Shown here: piece by piece, positions 8,567 to 18,628 of the stretch
Layout of the letters: every line of letters begins with the position of its first letter
How positions within the stretch are numbered: the first letter of the stretch is position 1
NCBI GenBank assembly: GCA_002724635.1
Contig: PBPM01000108.1
Coordinates: 55,345-119,344, forward strand
DNA length: 64,000 nt
Origin: Rhodospirillaceae bacterium
GTDB taxonomy: Bacteria > Pseudomonadota > Alphaproteobacteria > UBA6615
Direction: 5' to 3'
Made by a program: the position numbers and the translations under genes
Notes under the pieces: generated by a model
Seen by the model: the letters and a program-made list of their open reading frames with translations, nothing else
What the model was told of the DNA's origin: nothing
The model's database searches: none

Positions 8567-9172
8567 ATGGCGACTTATTTCTTCTATTTCCGGGACAGGG
8601 CGGGTGCGTCGCGGCGCGACCATGTCGAGGCCCATCGGGCGTTCATGGACGGTTATGCGGACCGGATCGTCGCACGTGGCCCAACGCTGGCCGATGATGG
8701 CGAAACGCCGACCGGCAGCATGCATGCCGTCGAGTTACCCGATGAGAAGGCGGCGCCCGCGTTCGCCTTCGAAGAGCCCTTCTATAAGGCTGGCGTGTAT
8801 GAGGACGTGATGGTTCGTCGGTGGACGAATGCGCTCGATCGGACCATGTGGGACTTCGCGGGTGACCCCGAGACCAACCACCGGTTCCTCTTCATCGGCC
8901 ACGGGGCGGATGACGCAGATGTGACGGATCGGCGTAACGCTCTGCTTAAGGCGCATCGTGATTTTCTCGCGCCGCCCGAGAAAATGGCGCAACAGATACT
9001 GCGCGGCCCGCTCTGGGACATGTCCGGAGAGATTTGGACCGGGAGCCTGTTCCTGCTGGAAGCACCCGACCGGGCGGCTGCCGAGGCGTTCTTCGATGGC
9101 GAGCCCTTCACGATGAACGGGCTCTATGCGCGCACCGAACTGCATGATTGGCGGTTTGGCGGTCGCAACTAG
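8567..9172 (+). CDS. Tandem double-YCII domain protein
   Basis: A 201-aa protein made of two YCII (YciI-like) modules. The N half (about 1-95) has AHRAFMDGYADRIVARGP..., a Gly-Ser turn TGSMHAVEL and FKAGVYED-like end; the C half (about 105-200) repeats the plan with AHRDFLAPP, TGSLFLLEAPDRAAAEAFF and NGLYARTELHDW. YciI proteins are small dimeric ferredoxin-fold proteins, some with a His-Asp pair that does simple hydrolysis; most lack a known role. Here the dimer seems fused into one chain. The start at 8567 has GAGGGG upstream; it follows queG by 13 bases and may be read with it, but a link to queuosine is not shown. Confidence 0.8.
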   Translation: MATYFFYFRDRAGASRRDHVEAHRAFMDGYADRIVARGPTLADDGETPTGSMHAVELPDEKAAPAFAFEEPFYKAGVYEDVMVRRWTNALDRTMWDFAGDPETNHRFLFIGHGADDADVTDRRNALLKAHRDFLAPPEKMAQQILRGPLWDMSGEIWTGSLFLLEAPDRAAAEAFFDGEPFTMNGLYARTELHDWRFGGRN

Positions 9173-9277
9173 CCGTGAGGGCTGCGCGCAACGGGGCATT
9201 GCGGAACCGTTGCACCCCACGCTTGCGCGGCTTACATAGACGCCCGTCCGATAACAAATCAGCTGAGAGCGCGCGCC

Positions 9278-10957
9278 GTGAACACTCCCCAGTATGTCTA
9301 TGTGATGAAAGGCCTGACCAAGGTCTACCCCGGCGGCCGCAAGGTTGTCGAAGATGTCTGGCTGAGCTTCCTGCCGGGCGCAAAAATCGGCGTGCTCGGC
9401 CTCAACGGCGCCGGTAAGTCGACGCTGCTCAAGATCATGGCTGGTCTCGACACCGAGTATCAGGGTGAGGCCTGGGCCGCTGACGGCCTGAAGGTCGGGT
9501 TTCTGCCCCAGGAACCCGAGCTCGACTCCGAGAAGGACGTGATGGGGAACGTCATGGACGGGGTCGCGGAGACGAAAGCGCTGCTCGATCGGTTCAATGA
9601 GGTCAGCATGCGTTTCGGGGAGGAACTCACCGACGAGGAAATGGATGTGCTGATCGCCGAACAAGCGGAGCTTCAGGCCGAGATCGATGCCAACGACGCT
9701 TGGGAGCTTGACCGACAGATCGAGATCGCGATGGATGCCTTGCGCTGTCCGCCGGGAGAGGCTGAAGTATCGAAGCTGTCTGGCGGCGAGCGCCGGCGCG
9801 TCGCATTGTGCCGGCTCCTGCTGTCGCGCCCCGACATGCTGCTGCTGGACGAGCCGACGAATCACCTCGACGCCGAATCCGTCGCCTGGCTCGAACGCTT
9901 CTTGGAAGACTATCCGGGCACCGTCGTGGCCGTGACCCATGATCGCTATTTCCTCGACAATGTCGCGGGCTGGATTCTGGAGCTCGATCGGGGCAAGGGG
10001 CTCCCGTTTGAGGGCAATTACAGCGCTTGGCTCGAGGCCAAGGAGAAGCGGCTAGCGCAGGAAGAGCGCGAGGAATCGGCGCGTCAGCGGACGATCAAGC
10101 AGGAGCTCGAATGGGTTCGTCAGAGTCCCCGTGCGCGCCAGGCCAAGAGCAAGGCCCGGGTCGACGCCTACGAGAGGCTAGTGGCCGAAAGTCAAGAAAA
10201 GGCGCCGGAACGTCAACAGATCACCATTCCGCCGGGCCCCCGGCTCGGGGACCTGGTGATCGAGGCCGACGGCATTCGCAAGGGCTTCGGTAATCATCTT
10301 CTGATCGAGGACCTGAGCTTCAAGATGCCGCCGGGGGCGATCGTGGGCGTGATTGGACCGAACGGAGCAGGCAAGACCACCTTATGTCGCATGATTACCT
10401 CGCAAGACACCCCAGACTCCGGAGAAATCCGGATCGGTGATTCGGTCCAGATGGGCTATGTTGATCAGAGCCGCGATGCCATGGCGGATGACAAGACCGT
10501 CTGGGAGGAAATTTCAGAGGGAGTCGATGTCATCGAGCTGGGCGGGCGCAACGTCCAGAGCCGCGCCTATGTAGCCGGGTTTAACTTCCGCGGTTCCGAC
10601 CAACAAAAGCCGGTCGGCCAACTGTCCGGCGGTGAACGCAATCGTGTGCATCTGGCCAAGGTCCTGAAGTCGGGCTCGAATTTCCTGATGCTCGATGAGC
10701 CGACCAACGATCTGGACGTGGATACGTTGCGCGCTCTCGAGGAGGCTCTATTGCAATTCCCCGGCTGCGCGGTGGTGGTTAGCCATGACCGCTGGTTCCT
10801 CGATCGTATTGCGACCCATATATTGGCGTTCGAAGGTGACAGCGCGGTCGTATGGTTTGAGGGGAACTACGACGCCTATACCGAAGACCTGAAACGCCGA
10901 AAGGGCACCGACGCGGATCAGCCGCACCGGATTAAGTACAAGCCGCTCCAGCGCTGA
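9278..10957 (+). CDS. ettA: Energy-dependent translational throttle protein EttA (ABC-F ATPase)
   Basis: A 559-aa ABC-F protein with two nucleotide-binding domains and no membrane part. EttA binds the ribosomal E site and gates the first peptide bond according to ATP/ADP level. The opening ([20 protein letters not shown]) is typical of EttA rather than Uup or YheS. Walker A loops: GLNGAGKST (about 42) and GPNGAGKTT (about 363). Signature LSGGER occurs twice, and [14 protein letters not shown] and [11 protein letters not shown] are the Walker B/D-loop motifs. The linker near 240-310 is charged as expected. The start is GTG at 9278; an internal ATG nine codons later would cut the conserved N-terminus. 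A terminator overlaps its stop. Confidence 0.95.
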   Translation: MNTPQYVYVMKGLTKVYPGGRKVVEDVWLSFLPGAKIGVLGLNGAGKSTLLKIMAGLDTEYQGEAWAADGLKVGFLPQEPELDSEKDVMGNVMDGVAETKALLDRFNEVSMRFGEELTDEEMDVLIAEQAELQAEIDANDAWELDRQIEIAMDALRCPPGEAEVSKLSGGERRRVALCRLLLSRPDMLLLDEPTNHLDAESVAWLERFLEDYPGTVVAVTHDRYFLDNVAGWILELDRGKGLPFEGNYSAWLEAKEKRLAQEEREESARQRTIKQELEWVRQSPRARQAKSKARVDAYERLVAESQEKAPERQQITIPPGPRLGDLVIEADGIRKGFGNHLLIEDLSFKMPPGAIVGVIGPNGAGKTTLCRMITSQDTPDSGEIRIGDSVQMGYVDQSRDAMADDKTVWEEISEGVDVIELGGRNVQSRAYVAGFNFRGSDQQKPVGQLSGGERNRVHLAKVLKSGSNFLMLDEPTNDLDVDTLRALEEALLQFPGCAVVVSHDRWFLDRIATHILAFEGDSAVVWFEGNYDAYTEDLKRRKGTDADQPHRIKYKPLQR

Positions 10958-10967
10958 GCGGATTTTT
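10943..10967 (+). terminator. Rho-independent terminator overlapping the ettA stop codon
   Basis: CCGCTC (10943-10948) pairs with GAGCGG (10956-10961) across a seven-base loop, then ATTTTTG. The stem contains the last codons and the TGA stop (10955-10957) of ettA. It separates ettA from the convergent mlaC gene. Confidence 0.7.
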
Positions 10968-10990
10968 GTTGCGAGCATTGGGCGTGGCGA

Positions 10991-11608
10991 TCAGCCGTCG
11001 CGCATAATCCGGAGGCGTTCGAGAATCGCTGACACCTTGCGGCCGTTGTTGCGGATGTACGAATTGAAGTCGTCCCGTTGGGTGTTGGCCATGCTGATGC
11101 CTTCGAGCTTTACATCTACGATCTTGATGATGTCGCCCTGACTCGCGACGCGCCACTCGATGATGACGGGCGAGGTTGGGCTAGTGAAGAATTGGCTCAA
11201 GACAAGAGCGACATTCTCCGGGCCGCTTGAGGGTTCGTCGACCGCGTCGAGCACTTCAAATTTCTGTCCCGAATACTGAGAGAAGCGATCAGCCCACGTG
11301 TTGACGATGACATCCTCAAAAAGGAAAAGATACTCCTTGCGTTCCTCCTTCGAAGCACCACGCCAGTAACGGCCAAGCGCGAAACGTGCGATGCCGTCGA
11401 CGGCGAAGCCCTCGCGGAACAGGTTACGAAACTTGTCGCGGCGTTCCTCGCTGGAAATTTCTGTGTTCGTCACCACTGAGATCGTGCGGTCCGCGAGCGA
11501 CTTGATGAAGGCAGACGAAGCATCCAGATGCCCGTCAGCGCGCGCTGCAGGTGCGGCTACGCTGAGCGCGAGTAATAGGACGAACGCGGGTATGAAGCGC
11601 GCGATCAT
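10991..11608 (-). CDS. mlaC: MlaC-type phospholipid-binding periplasmic protein
   Basis: A 205-aa periplasmic carrier of the Mla pathway, which shuttles phospholipids between the outer-membrane MlaA and the inner-membrane MlaFEDB complex to keep lipid asymmetry. The signal peptide is clear (MIARFIPAFVLLLALSVAAP, cut near ARADG). The mature chain fits the Ttg2D/MlaC fold: SLADRTISVV, FRNLFREGFAVDGIARFALGRYW and RYW-GASKEE... near 75-95, and GDIIKIVDVKLEGISMANTQRDDF near 160-185, the usual C-terminal signature. The frame stays open to 11653, but the ATG at 11608 starts a proper signal peptide, 11 bases after the mlaA stop. It is the second gene of an mlaA-mlaC pair. Confidence 0.92.
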   Translation of the reverse strand: MIARFIPAFVLLLALSVAAPAARADGHLDASSAFIKSLADRTISVVTNTEISSEERRDKFRNLFREGFAVDGIARFALGRYWRGASKEERKEYLFLFEDVIVNTWADRFSQYSGQKFEVLDAVDEPSSGPENVALVLSQFFTSPTSPVIIEWRVASQGDIIKIVDVKLEGISMANTQRDDFNSYIRNNGRKVSAILERLRIMRDG

Positions 11609-11619
11609 CGGGCCAGTCC

Positions 11620-12411
11620 CTACTTGCCGGAAGCGGTTTCTTTGGTGTCCCAACTTTCGCCGCGCCCCAGCGTCGGTGCGGGCTGGACCGGCGTCGATCC
11701 GCCATTGTTAATTTGCGCCTCGCGCCGTTGCCGGTAGAGGCTGCGAACGGCAGCGTAGTAATCGAGCGAATTACGCTGTAGATCGCGGGCCTGATCGACA
11801 TTGTTGGAGCGGACCACCACCGCTTTGCCCGCTGCACGGCCGACGGTTACCGGCGTTTCGGTAAGCCAGCCTACCGGGTCCACGAAGAAGTCGCCGATGG
11901 TTCCGAATGTGTCGCGGACCGAGGACGGACCGAGAAGTGGCAGCATAACATAGGGGCCTTGCTCGAAGCCCCAGACCGCCAGCGTCTGGCCGGCATCCTC
12001 GAAGACAGGTTCTTTATCGGGCATCGTATTGGCAAGTAGGAAGGTTGGGAGGGCCGTAAAGAAACGGGTCGCCGCCTGATCTGCGCGCTCTATATCGCCC
12101 TGCAGTAGGGAATGCAGCACGCTTAGCGGCATAAAGAGGTTGGTGATGAAGTTCTCGACCGGCGTCTTCAACTCGTCGGGAAATAGATCACGGTAGGTGA
12201 TGCTCACGGGCTGCAGGACCAGTTGGTCCACAGCGACATTGGCCGAGAAGATGAGGCGATTTGCAGGCTCTAACGGGTCGTTCGCCTCTTCAAACTCAGC
12301 AATCGCATCCTTGTCGCCGCTTGGCGGAATTGCGCACGCTGTCAGCGCACACATCATGAGCGCTGCAACCAAAAAGCAAGACAGTTTTAGGTCAGTGATT
12401 GTTTTCAACAT
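11620..12411 (-). CDS. mlaA: MlaA (VacJ) outer-membrane lipoprotein
   Basis: A lipoprotein of about 263 aa. The signal peptide ends in the lipobox LTAC near residue 26, so it is lipid-anchored; MlaA sits in the outer membrane and removes misplaced phospholipids from the outer leaflet. The VacJ core is present: NDPLEPANRLIFSANVAVDQ near 45, PVENFITNLFMPLS near 82, RFFTALPTFL, TLAVWGFEQGPYVMLPLLGPSSVRD near 145-168 and FVDPVGWL. The C-terminus after about 225 is a low-complexity tail (STPVQPAPTLGRG). The start could be the ATG at 12411 or a GTG at 12426; neither has a strong ribosome site, and I prefer the ATG. It is followed by mlaC. Confidence 0.92.
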   Translation of the reverse strand: MLKTITDLKLSCFLVAALMMCALTACAIPPSGDKDAIAEFEEANDPLEPANRLIFSANVAVDQLVLQPVSITYRDLFPDELKTPVENFITNLFMPLSVLHSLLQGDIERADQAATRFFTALPTFLLANTMPDKEPVFEDAGQTLAVWGFEQGPYVMLPLLGPSSVRDTFGTIGDFFVDPVGWLTETPVTVGRAAGKAVVVRSNNVDQARDLQRNSLDYYAAVRSLYRQRREAQINNGGSTPVQPAPTLGRGESWDTKETASGK

Positions 12412-12813
12412 TATTCTTTCGTCCACATCGCAAATCCGGCTTCCCTACCTAGAACCGGCCAGTTGCACGACCCGCACGCAAAAACCACCGCCTCATAATG
12501 CCTTGATGCCCTTGCATGAACCTTAATGCGCCGTCTCCCGAGACAGGCGTTGATCATAATATTTTTGCTACCACAGCGCGCGAGTATGCGCCACATGCCA
12601 ACAAGGCCAACATCAAGCTGTCTCAACAACTGTTGCAAAATTGTTACAGTTTCCCACTTCGAATCGGACACAAGCTCGAGGTTTAGCTGTCAAATATAAT
12701 TATATAAATATATCTTTATACGAACATTATATTTCTTCGGCGTCATCTACATCGATTCGTTGGCCGGTTTGCCCCTTCACAAGACCTATCCCTCGGAATA
12801 CGCAACGAAGTCC
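12412..12813. other. Intergenic region between mlaA and the met operon
   Basis: About 400 bases with no convincing gene. The half nearest the met operon (12680-12745) is strikingly AT-rich for this genome and contains the palindrome described separately. No SAM-II, SAM/SAH or cobalamin riboswitch fold was recognised. The mlaA promoter must lie in the left half, but no clear -35/-10 pair stands out. Confidence 0.5.
12703..12720. promoter_or_regulatory. AT-rich palindromic operator candidate of the met operon
   Basis: An 18-base inverted repeat, TATAAATATATCTTTATA, with eight of nine pairs symmetrical, 93 bases before the chosen start of the ArsR-methyltransferase gene. ArsR-family dimers bind this kind of short AT-rich palindrome. 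It probably overlaps the operon promoter, since TATAAA/TATATT-like -10 boxes are in and beside it. Autoregulation by the gene next door is the simplest reading. Confidence 0.55.
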
Positions 12814-13788
12814 ATGGACGACATCCTTACCCTCCTGCGCGCCGCCGGCGAACCGACTCGACTGCGCATTTTGGCGCTATGTGCCGGGGCAGACCTCACG
12901 GTCAGTGATTTGACGCACATCCTTGGCCAGAGCCAGCCGAGGGTCTCGCGCCATCTCAAGCTTCTGTGTGGAGCGGGACTCCTTGAGCGTTTTCAGGAGG
13001 GGAGTTGGGCATTCTTTCACCTCGCACAAGGAACCCAGGTAGCGGATGTGCTGCGGACAATCCTCGATGCCATCGACCCAGCTGATGAACAGAGGGTGCG
13101 GGATTCGACTCGGCTGGCCGATATCAAGGCCTCGCGTGCGCGGCGTGCAGAAGAATATTTCCGCGATGCGGCTAAATCTTGGGACAAGATTCGCACGCTC
13201 CACGTCGACGAAGGAGTGGTCGAGACCTCGCTCACAGACCTCCTGGCGGGCGAGGAGCATGAAGCATTGCTGGATATCGGCACCGGAACGGGCCGAATGC
13301 TGCAACTCCTGAGTGGACATGTACGTGAGGCCGTCGGCGTAGACCGGTCTCGGGAAATGCTTGCCGTGGCGCGGACGAACCTGTCTGCAGCGCAGTATAG
13401 CAACTGCAATGTTCGCCAAGCCGATATGTATCAACTGCCGTTCAATGATCGCTCGTTCGATCTGATGATCCTACACATGGTTCTGCATTTCGCCGATGAG
13501 CCGGGCGATGCGATCCGCGAGGCAGCGCGCCTTCTGAAACCGGGCGGCGCGTTCGTCATTGTAGATTTTGCACCGCATGCGATGGAGGAACTGCGCGACG
13601 CACATGCGCATCGCCGCCTCGGCTTCCGGACAGAGGATGTTGAGCATTGGGCTGCTGTCAACGGCCTGCAGATGATCGATGTCCGTAGCCTTCCTGGCGC
13701 ATCGCTGAACGTCACGATCTGGAAGATGTGTCGCCCGGCCGAAATGCAGCAGATAGACCCGCACCTGCGCCCTCGTGCCAACGCCTAG
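12814..13788 (+). CDS. ArsR-family regulator fused to a SAM-dependent methyltransferase domain
   Basis: A 324-aa two-domain protein. Residues about 1-85 are a winged helix of the ArsR type: LRAAGEPTRLRILALCA, then the recognition helix QSQPRVSRHLKLLCGAGLLERF. Residues about 145-260 are a class I methyltransferase fold with motif I LLDIGTGTGRML near 152, acidic GVDRS after strand 2 and MILHMVLHFADEP near 225. Such fusions sit in front of metF/metH in many alphaproteobacteria, and the SAM-binding domain is thought to sense S-adenosylmethionine or S-adenosylhomocysteine rather than methylate. It ends eight bases before metF. Start is uncertain: the ATG at 12814 gives the normal ArsR N-terminus; a TTG at 12760 is possible. 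Its likely operator is the palindrome at 12703. Confidence 0.88.
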   Translation: MDDILTLLRAAGEPTRLRILALCAGADLTVSDLTHILGQSQPRVSRHLKLLCGAGLLERFQEGSWAFFHLAQGTQVADVLRTILDAIDPADEQRVRDSTRLADIKASRARRAEEYFRDAAKSWDKIRTLHVDEGVVETSLTDLLAGEEHEALLDIGTGTGRMLQLLSGHVREAVGVDRSREMLAVARTNLSAAQYSNCNVRQADMYQLPFNDRSFDLMILHMVLHFADEPGDAIREAARLLKPGGAFVIVDFAPHAMEELRDAHAHRRLGFRTEDVEHWAAVNGLQMIDVRSLPGASLNVTIWKMCRPAEMQQIDPHLRPRANA

Positions 13789-13796
13789 GAATGATG

Positions 13797-14705
13797 ATGG
13801 CTCGCGAATCCAAATTATGCTCAACCGGGGTAGACCAAAGTCGCCCTTCGGTTAGCTTCGAGTTCTTCCCACCCAAGACCCCGGAAATGGAGCAGACCCT
13901 CTGGGGCACGGTGTGTGGGCTTGCTCCGCTCGATCCCGCGTTCGTCTCGGTAACATACGGCGCGGGCGGGACGACGCGCGAACGCACACATGAAACAGTG
14001 TCGCGGATTATAAGGGAGGCGGGGCTGACTGCCGCAGCGCATCTGACTTGTGTTGATGCGAGCCGCGGGGAGATCGAAGATATCGCCCGGGATTACTGGG
14101 ATGTGGGTGTGCGCCATATCGTTGCCCTGCGCGGCGACCCGCCCGAAGGGCAGGGCGGCTATATGCCGCATCCGGACGGTTATGCCTATGCGGCCGACCT
14201 TGTAGAAGGGTTGCGTGCTGTCGCACCGTTCGAGCTATCGGTGGCCGCCTATCCGGAGACCCACCCAGAGGCTCTGAGCGCCGATTTCGACATCGACAAT
14301 CTGAAGCGTAAGGTGGATGCGGGCGCGACCCGAGCGATCACCCAGTTTTTCTTCTGCAATGACACCTTTTTGCGGTTCCGTGATCGAATTGCCGCCGCCG
14401 GCGTTTCGATACCTCTGGTGCCGGGTATTATGCCGGTCGGCAACTTCAAGAGCATGAGGCGGTTCGCCGCCAAGTGCGGTGCAAGCGTACCTGACGACAT
14501 GTCAATGGCCTATGAGGGGCTGGATGACGACCCCGCCGGCCGGGCCGAAGTCGGTGCTCGCTTGGCGAGTAAGCAATGCCTCGATCTGCGTGCGCGTGGC
14601 GTCAATGATTTTCACTTCTACACGTTGAACCGTGCGGAGCTGACCCGCAGGGTTTGCGCCAATCTTGGCGTGTTGGACCACAACGTAGAGGGTATGTCGC
14701 GATGA
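13797..14705 (+). CDS. metF: Methylenetetrahydrofolate reductase
   Basis: A 302-aa FAD enzyme that reduces 5,10-methylene-THF to 5-methyl-THF, the methyl donor used by MetH just downstream. TIM-barrel marks: VSFEFFPPKTPEME near residue 15-30 (catalytic Glu in FEFFPP), FVSVTYGAGGTTRERT near 55, HLTCVD near 85, IVALRGDPP near 113 and AGATRAITQFFF near 180. Three ATG codons stand in a row (13791, 13794, 13797); the third has AGGA at the best distance. It overlaps metH part 1 by ATGA, so translation is coupled. Confidence 0.96.
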   Translation: MARESKLCSTGVDQSRPSVSFEFFPPKTPEMEQTLWGTVCGLAPLDPAFVSVTYGAGGTTRERTHETVSRIIREAGLTAAAHLTCVDASRGEIEDIARDYWDVGVRHIVALRGDPPEGQGGYMPHPDGYAYAADLVEGLRAVAPFELSVAAYPETHPEALSADFDIDNLKRKVDAGATRAITQFFFCNDTFLRFRDRIAAAGVSIPLVPGIMPVGNFKSMRRFAAKCGASVPDDMSMAYEGLDDDPAGRAEVGARLASKQCLDLRARGVNDFHFYTLNRAELTRRVCANLGVLDHNVEGMSR

Positions 14706-15784
14706 TTGAGATGCGAAAGAAGAAGGCGCTCGTCGACGAAATGATGGAACGCATCATCATTCTGGACGGCGCCATGGGGACCGAAATTCAGGCACTTAAG
14801 CTTGTCTCCGCCGACTTTCATGGTAGGCATTTCGAGGGGCTTGGTAACGACCTGACCGGGAACAACGATATCCTTAACCTTACCGCGCCTGACGCGATCC
14901 GGGATATTCATCTTAGTTTTCTGCGGGCTGGGGCCGACATCGTCTCCACGAATACCTTTAATGCCACCACGATCTCCCAGGCTGATTATGCGACAGAGGA
15001 ATATGTGGTTGAGATTAATGCCGAAGGTGCGCGGCTGGCACATGAGGCCTGCGATCAGGTCATGGCCGACACGCCCGAGCGCACCTGTTGGGTGGCCGGC
15101 GCCATTGGGCCTACCAACAAGACTGCGTCGATCTCTCCGGACGTCAACGACCCGGGCTACCGGGCTATCGATTTCGACACGCTCAAGGTCTCCTACAAGC
15201 ATGCTGCCCGGGCGCTTCTGGTTGGCGGCGTCGATCTTTTCCTCATCGAGACAATCTTCGACACGTTAAACGCCAAGGCCTGCATATTTGGCCTGGAAGA
15301 ACTGTTCGAGGAGACCGAGGAGCGACGGCCGGTCATGATCTCGGGGACGATAACCGACCTGTCGGGGCGGACCCTGACGGGTCAGACACCGGAGGCCTTC
15401 TGGAACTCGGTCCGGCACGCGCATCCTCTGACGATTGGGCTCAACTGCTCCCTAGGTGCGGATGGCATGCGGCCTTACCTAGTTGAACTGGCGCGGGTTG
15501 CGGATACCTTTGTCTGCGCCTACCCGAATGCCGGACTGCCCAACGAGTTCGGCGAGTATGACGAGGTAGCCGAGCAGACGGCCGGCTTCGTGCGGGAATG
15601 GGCCGAAGCGGGTCTCGTGAATGTCGTCGGCGGTTGCTGCGGTGTCACGCCGGCGCACATCGCCGCCATCCAAGGGGCCGTGAAGGGTGTCGTTCCGCGC
15701 CCGCTTCCGAAACTTTCAAGCGCAATGCGACTTTCGGGGCTGGAGCCCTTCTCCGTTATGGGCCTTGCGGGGGCTTCGGCATGA
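14702..15784 (+). CDS. metH: MetH part 1: homocysteine-binding methyltransferase domain
   Basis: A 360-aa protein equal to the N-terminal module of cobalamin-dependent methionine synthase. It binds and activates homocysteine through zinc. The opening [13 protein letters not shown] is typical; the zinc cysteines are in GLNCSLGA (about residue 247) and in [13 protein letters not shown] (about 310). In E. coli this is residues 1-350 of a single 1227-aa MetH; here it is a separate protein with a short tail. It overlaps metF upstream and the second MetH gene downstream, each by ATGA, so stoichiometry is kept by coupling. Two-part MetH is known in several alphaproteobacteria, so this is a normal split rather than a break. 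Confidence 0.94.
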   Translation: MIEMRKKKALVDEMMERIIILDGAMGTEIQALKLVSADFHGRHFEGLGNDLTGNNDILNLTAPDAIRDIHLSFLRAGADIVSTNTFNATTISQADYATEEYVVEINAEGARLAHEACDQVMADTPERTCWVAGAIGPTNKTASISPDVNDPGYRAIDFDTLKVSYKHAARALLVGGVDLFLIETIFDTLNAKACIFGLEELFEETEERRPVMISGTITDLSGRTLTGQTPEAFWNSVRHAHPLTIGLNCSLGADGMRPYLVELARVADTFVCAYPNAGLPNEFGEYDEVAEQTAGFVREWAEAGLVNVVGGCCGVTPAHIAAIQGAVKGVVPRPLPKLSSAMRLSGLEPFSVMGLAGASA

Positions 15785-18462
15785 CCGCGACCGGCAGTCG
15801 CTTCGTTAATATTGGTGAACGCACGAATGTCACCGGCTCCGCGCGATTCCGCGAGCTTATTACCGCTGGCGATTACGACATGGCGCTCGAGGTTGCCCGT
15901 CAGCAGGTTGAGAACGGCGCCCAGATCATCGATGTGAACATGGACGAGGGTATGCTCGATTCCGAGGCGGCGATGGTGCGCTTCCTCAATTTGATCGCCG
16001 CAGAGCCCGATATCTCACGCGTGCCGGTGATGATTGATTCCTCGAAATGGTCGGTGATCGAGGCCGGGCTCAAATGCATTCAGGGGAAGGCGGTCGTCAA
16101 TTCGATCAGCCTGAAGGAAGGCGAGGCACCATTCCTAGAGCAGGCACGTAAGATTCGCTGTTACGGTGCTGCGACAGTCGTCATGGCCTTCGACGAAGAG
16201 GGCCAGGCGGACACCGCCGACCGGAAGTTTGAAATCTGCGCGCGGTCCTACCGATTACTGACCGAGGATGTCGGCTTCCCGCCCGAGGACATCATCTTCG
16301 ATCCGAACATCTTCGCTGTGGCGACCGGCATCGAGGAGCACAACGAATATGCGATCGCCTTCATCGAGGCGACGAGACGTATTCGGGCCGAGTTGCCTCA
16401 TGCCCATGTGTCGGGTGGGGTGTCTAACCTGTCCTTTTCGTTCCGCGGTAATAACGCGGTGCGCGAGGCGATGCATGCGGCGTTCCTTTACCACGCGATC
16501 CGAGCGGGCATGGACATGGGCATCGTCAACGCTGGCCAGATCATGGTCTATGACCACATTCCCGCCGATTTGCTGGAACGTATCGAGGACGTGCTTTTCA
16601 ACCGGCGGGCCGATGCTACCGACCGGCTGCTCGAGATCGCTGACGAACATCGCGACAGCGGCGCGGCGGCTGCGGAGAAAAACCTGAAATGGCGCCGGGG
16701 CTCGGTTGTCGAACGCCTCGAGTATGCGCTGGTGCATGGCGTCTCAGACTTCGTGGTCGAGGACACCGAGGAGGCACGCCAGGCGGCCGAACGACCACTG
16801 CATGTGATTGAGGGACCACTGATGGACGGGATGAACGTCGTCGGCGACCTATTCGGCGCCGGCAAGATGTTCCTGCCCCAAGTGGTTAAGAGTGCCCGGG
16901 TAATGAAGCAGGCGGTCGCACACCTAACGCCATTCATGGAGGCCGAGCGCCGGGAGGCCGGGACTGCGGCGGCGGCCAATGGTAAGATCCTGCTCGCAAC
17001 GGTGAAGGGAGACGTTCACGATATCGGTAAGAACATCGTTGGCGTGGTCCTCCAGTGCAACAGCTACGAAGTTGTTGATCTCGGCGTGATGGTGCCGGCG
17101 GAGAAAATTCTGGCTACGGCTCGCGAGGAGAAGGTCGACATCATCGGAGTCTCGGGCCTGATCACGCCCAGCCTCGACGAGATGGTCAGCCTCGCCCGCG
17201 AAATGCACCGCCAAGAGTTCGACATGCCGTTGCTGATCGGGGGTGCGACAACTAGCCGGCTTCACACGGCAGTGAAGATAGCACCGTGTTACAACAAGCC
17301 GGTGATCCATGTAAACGACGCCTCCAAGGCGGTGGGCGTGATGAGCAACCTGTTGTCCGACACGGCACGGGACGGCTTCGTTGAAGGGATTGCTGCCGAA
17401 TATGCCGAGGCGCGCGAAAATCATGCAGGCAGCGGCCGCAAATCCAGGCGCCAGACCTTGGAGGGTGCGCGTGCGAACCGACCCCCCATCGACTGGTCGG
17501 GCCATGCCGCGCCCGTGCCGTCGTTTCTGGGTCCCCGCGTTTTCGAGAGTTTCGACTTGGGGGAACTGCGCGCTTGCGTCGACTGGACGCCGTTCTTCCG
17601 CACCTGGGAACTGGCTGGCAAGTTCCCGGATATCCTGCAGGATGAGATCATCGGCGAGGCGGCGCGCGATCTGTATGAGGACGCGCAGGAGATGCTTGAT
17701 CGGATGGTGGCCGAGCAATGGTTGACCCCGCGGGCGGTCGTCGGCTTCTGGCCGGCTAATGCCGACGGCGACGATATCGTGCTGTTCGAGGATGTCGAGC
17801 GTGGCAGACCGCTGGCGACGATCCACACGCTGCGGCAGCAGATGATGCGCGGCAACAACGGGCGCCCTAACTTCGCGCTGGCCGATTTCGTCGCGCCCGC
17901 TGAGAACGGTGTTGCAGACTATCTGGGTGGGTTCGTCGTCACCGCGGGCGCGGATATTGACGCAATCGCGAACCGCTTCGAGAAGAACAATGACGACTAC
18001 AACGCCATCTTAGCCAAGGCGTTGGCCGACCGGCTGGCCGAGGCCTTCGCGGAACGCATGCACCAGCTGGTCCGGACCGAGCTCTGGGGTTATGCACCGG
18101 ACGAGGACCTGTCGAACGACGCGCTGATATCAGAAGAATATCGCGGTATTCGCCCCGCGCCCGGCTACCCGGCCTGTCCCGACCATACGGAAAAGGGCAC
18201 GCTGTTTGAGATCCTTGACGCCGAGGCGGCCACCGGCGTGTCGCTCACCGAGAGCTATGCCATGTGGCCGCCCTCGTCGGTCGCCGGCCTATATTTTGCC
18301 CACCCGGATGCGCGCTACTTCGGAGTTGGGCGCATCGAGCGCGATCAGGTGGAAGACTACGCCCGACGCAAGGGCATGGACTTCGCGACGGCGGAGCGGT
18401 GGCTGGCTCCGAATCTCAACTATAATCCTGATGACTATACCAATCGCGGCGCGGCGGCTTAG
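15781..18462 (+). CDS. metH2: MetH part 2: folate, cobalamin and reactivation domains
   Basis: An 893-aa protein with the remaining MetH modules. The pterin-binding TIM barrel comes first ([17 protein letters not shown] at about 10; [15 protein letters not shown] near 50; PVMIDSSKW near 83), then the helical cap, the B12 domain with [14 protein letters not shown] near 417 (His is the cobalt ligand), GVSGLITPS and GGATTSR, and the C-terminal SAM-binding reactivation domain ([15 protein letters not shown] near 790; [17 protein letters not shown] near 830). It transfers the methyl of 5-methyl-THF to cobalamin and on to homocysteine bound by part 1. It begins inside the stop codon of part 1. No clear terminator follows. 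Confidence 0.95.
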   Translation: MTATGSRFVNIGERTNVTGSARFRELITAGDYDMALEVARQQVENGAQIIDVNMDEGMLDSEAAMVRFLNLIAAEPDISRVPVMIDSSKWSVIEAGLKCIQGKAVVNSISLKEGEAPFLEQARKIRCYGAATVVMAFDEEGQADTADRKFEICARSYRLLTEDVGFPPEDIIFDPNIFAVATGIEEHNEYAIAFIEATRRIRAELPHAHVSGGVSNLSFSFRGNNAVREAMHAAFLYHAIRAGMDMGIVNAGQIMVYDHIPADLLERIEDVLFNRRADATDRLLEIADEHRDSGAAAAEKNLKWRRGSVVERLEYALVHGVSDFVVEDTEEARQAAERPLHVIEGPLMDGMNVVGDLFGAGKMFLPQVVKSARVMKQAVAHLTPFMEAERREAGTAAAANGKILLATVKGDVHDIGKNIVGVVLQCNSYEVVDLGVMVPAEKILATAREEKVDIIGVSGLITPSLDEMVSLAREMHRQEFDMPLLIGGATTSRLHTAVKIAPCYNKPVIHVNDASKAVGVMSNLLSDTARDGFVEGIAAEYAEARENHAGSGRKSRRQTLEGARANRPPIDWSGHAAPVPSFLGPRVFESFDLGELRACVDWTPFFRTWELAGKFPDILQDEIIGEAARDLYEDAQEMLDRMVAEQWLTPRAVVGFWPANADGDDIVLFEDVERGRPLATIHTLRQQMMRGNNGRPNFALADFVAPAENGVADYLGGFVVTAGADIDAIANRFEKNNDDYNAILAKALADRLAEAFAERMHQLVRTELWGYAPDEDLSNDALISEEYRGIRPAPGYPACPDHTEKGTLFEILDAEAATGVSLTESYAMWPPSSVAGLYFAHPDARYFGVGRIERDQVEDYARRKGMDFATAERWLAPNLNYNPDDYTNRGAAA

Positions 18463-18628
18463 AGGGCATTCGACTTTCCGAGATTGTCTGCGCCCGATGC
18501 CTGCCGAGATGGCTAGGTCGCCCGGAGTATCTGTTCCCTAGGTCTCTGTTTTGCGATTAGTCAAGCGATCGTGCATGCAACGGCTGCCCTCGCCGCCAAC
18601 TTAAACAAGGGTCGGTTGAGCAGTTGCG

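Noticed and set aside
12412..12813. SAM or SAH riboswitch before the met operon
   Set aside because: No recognisable conserved core; the AT-rich palindrome and the regulator gene are a simpler explanation.
14702..18462. metH broken by a frameshift
   Set aside because: The break falls at a domain boundary, both parts have proper ends and an ATGA overlap, and two-part MetH is a known form.
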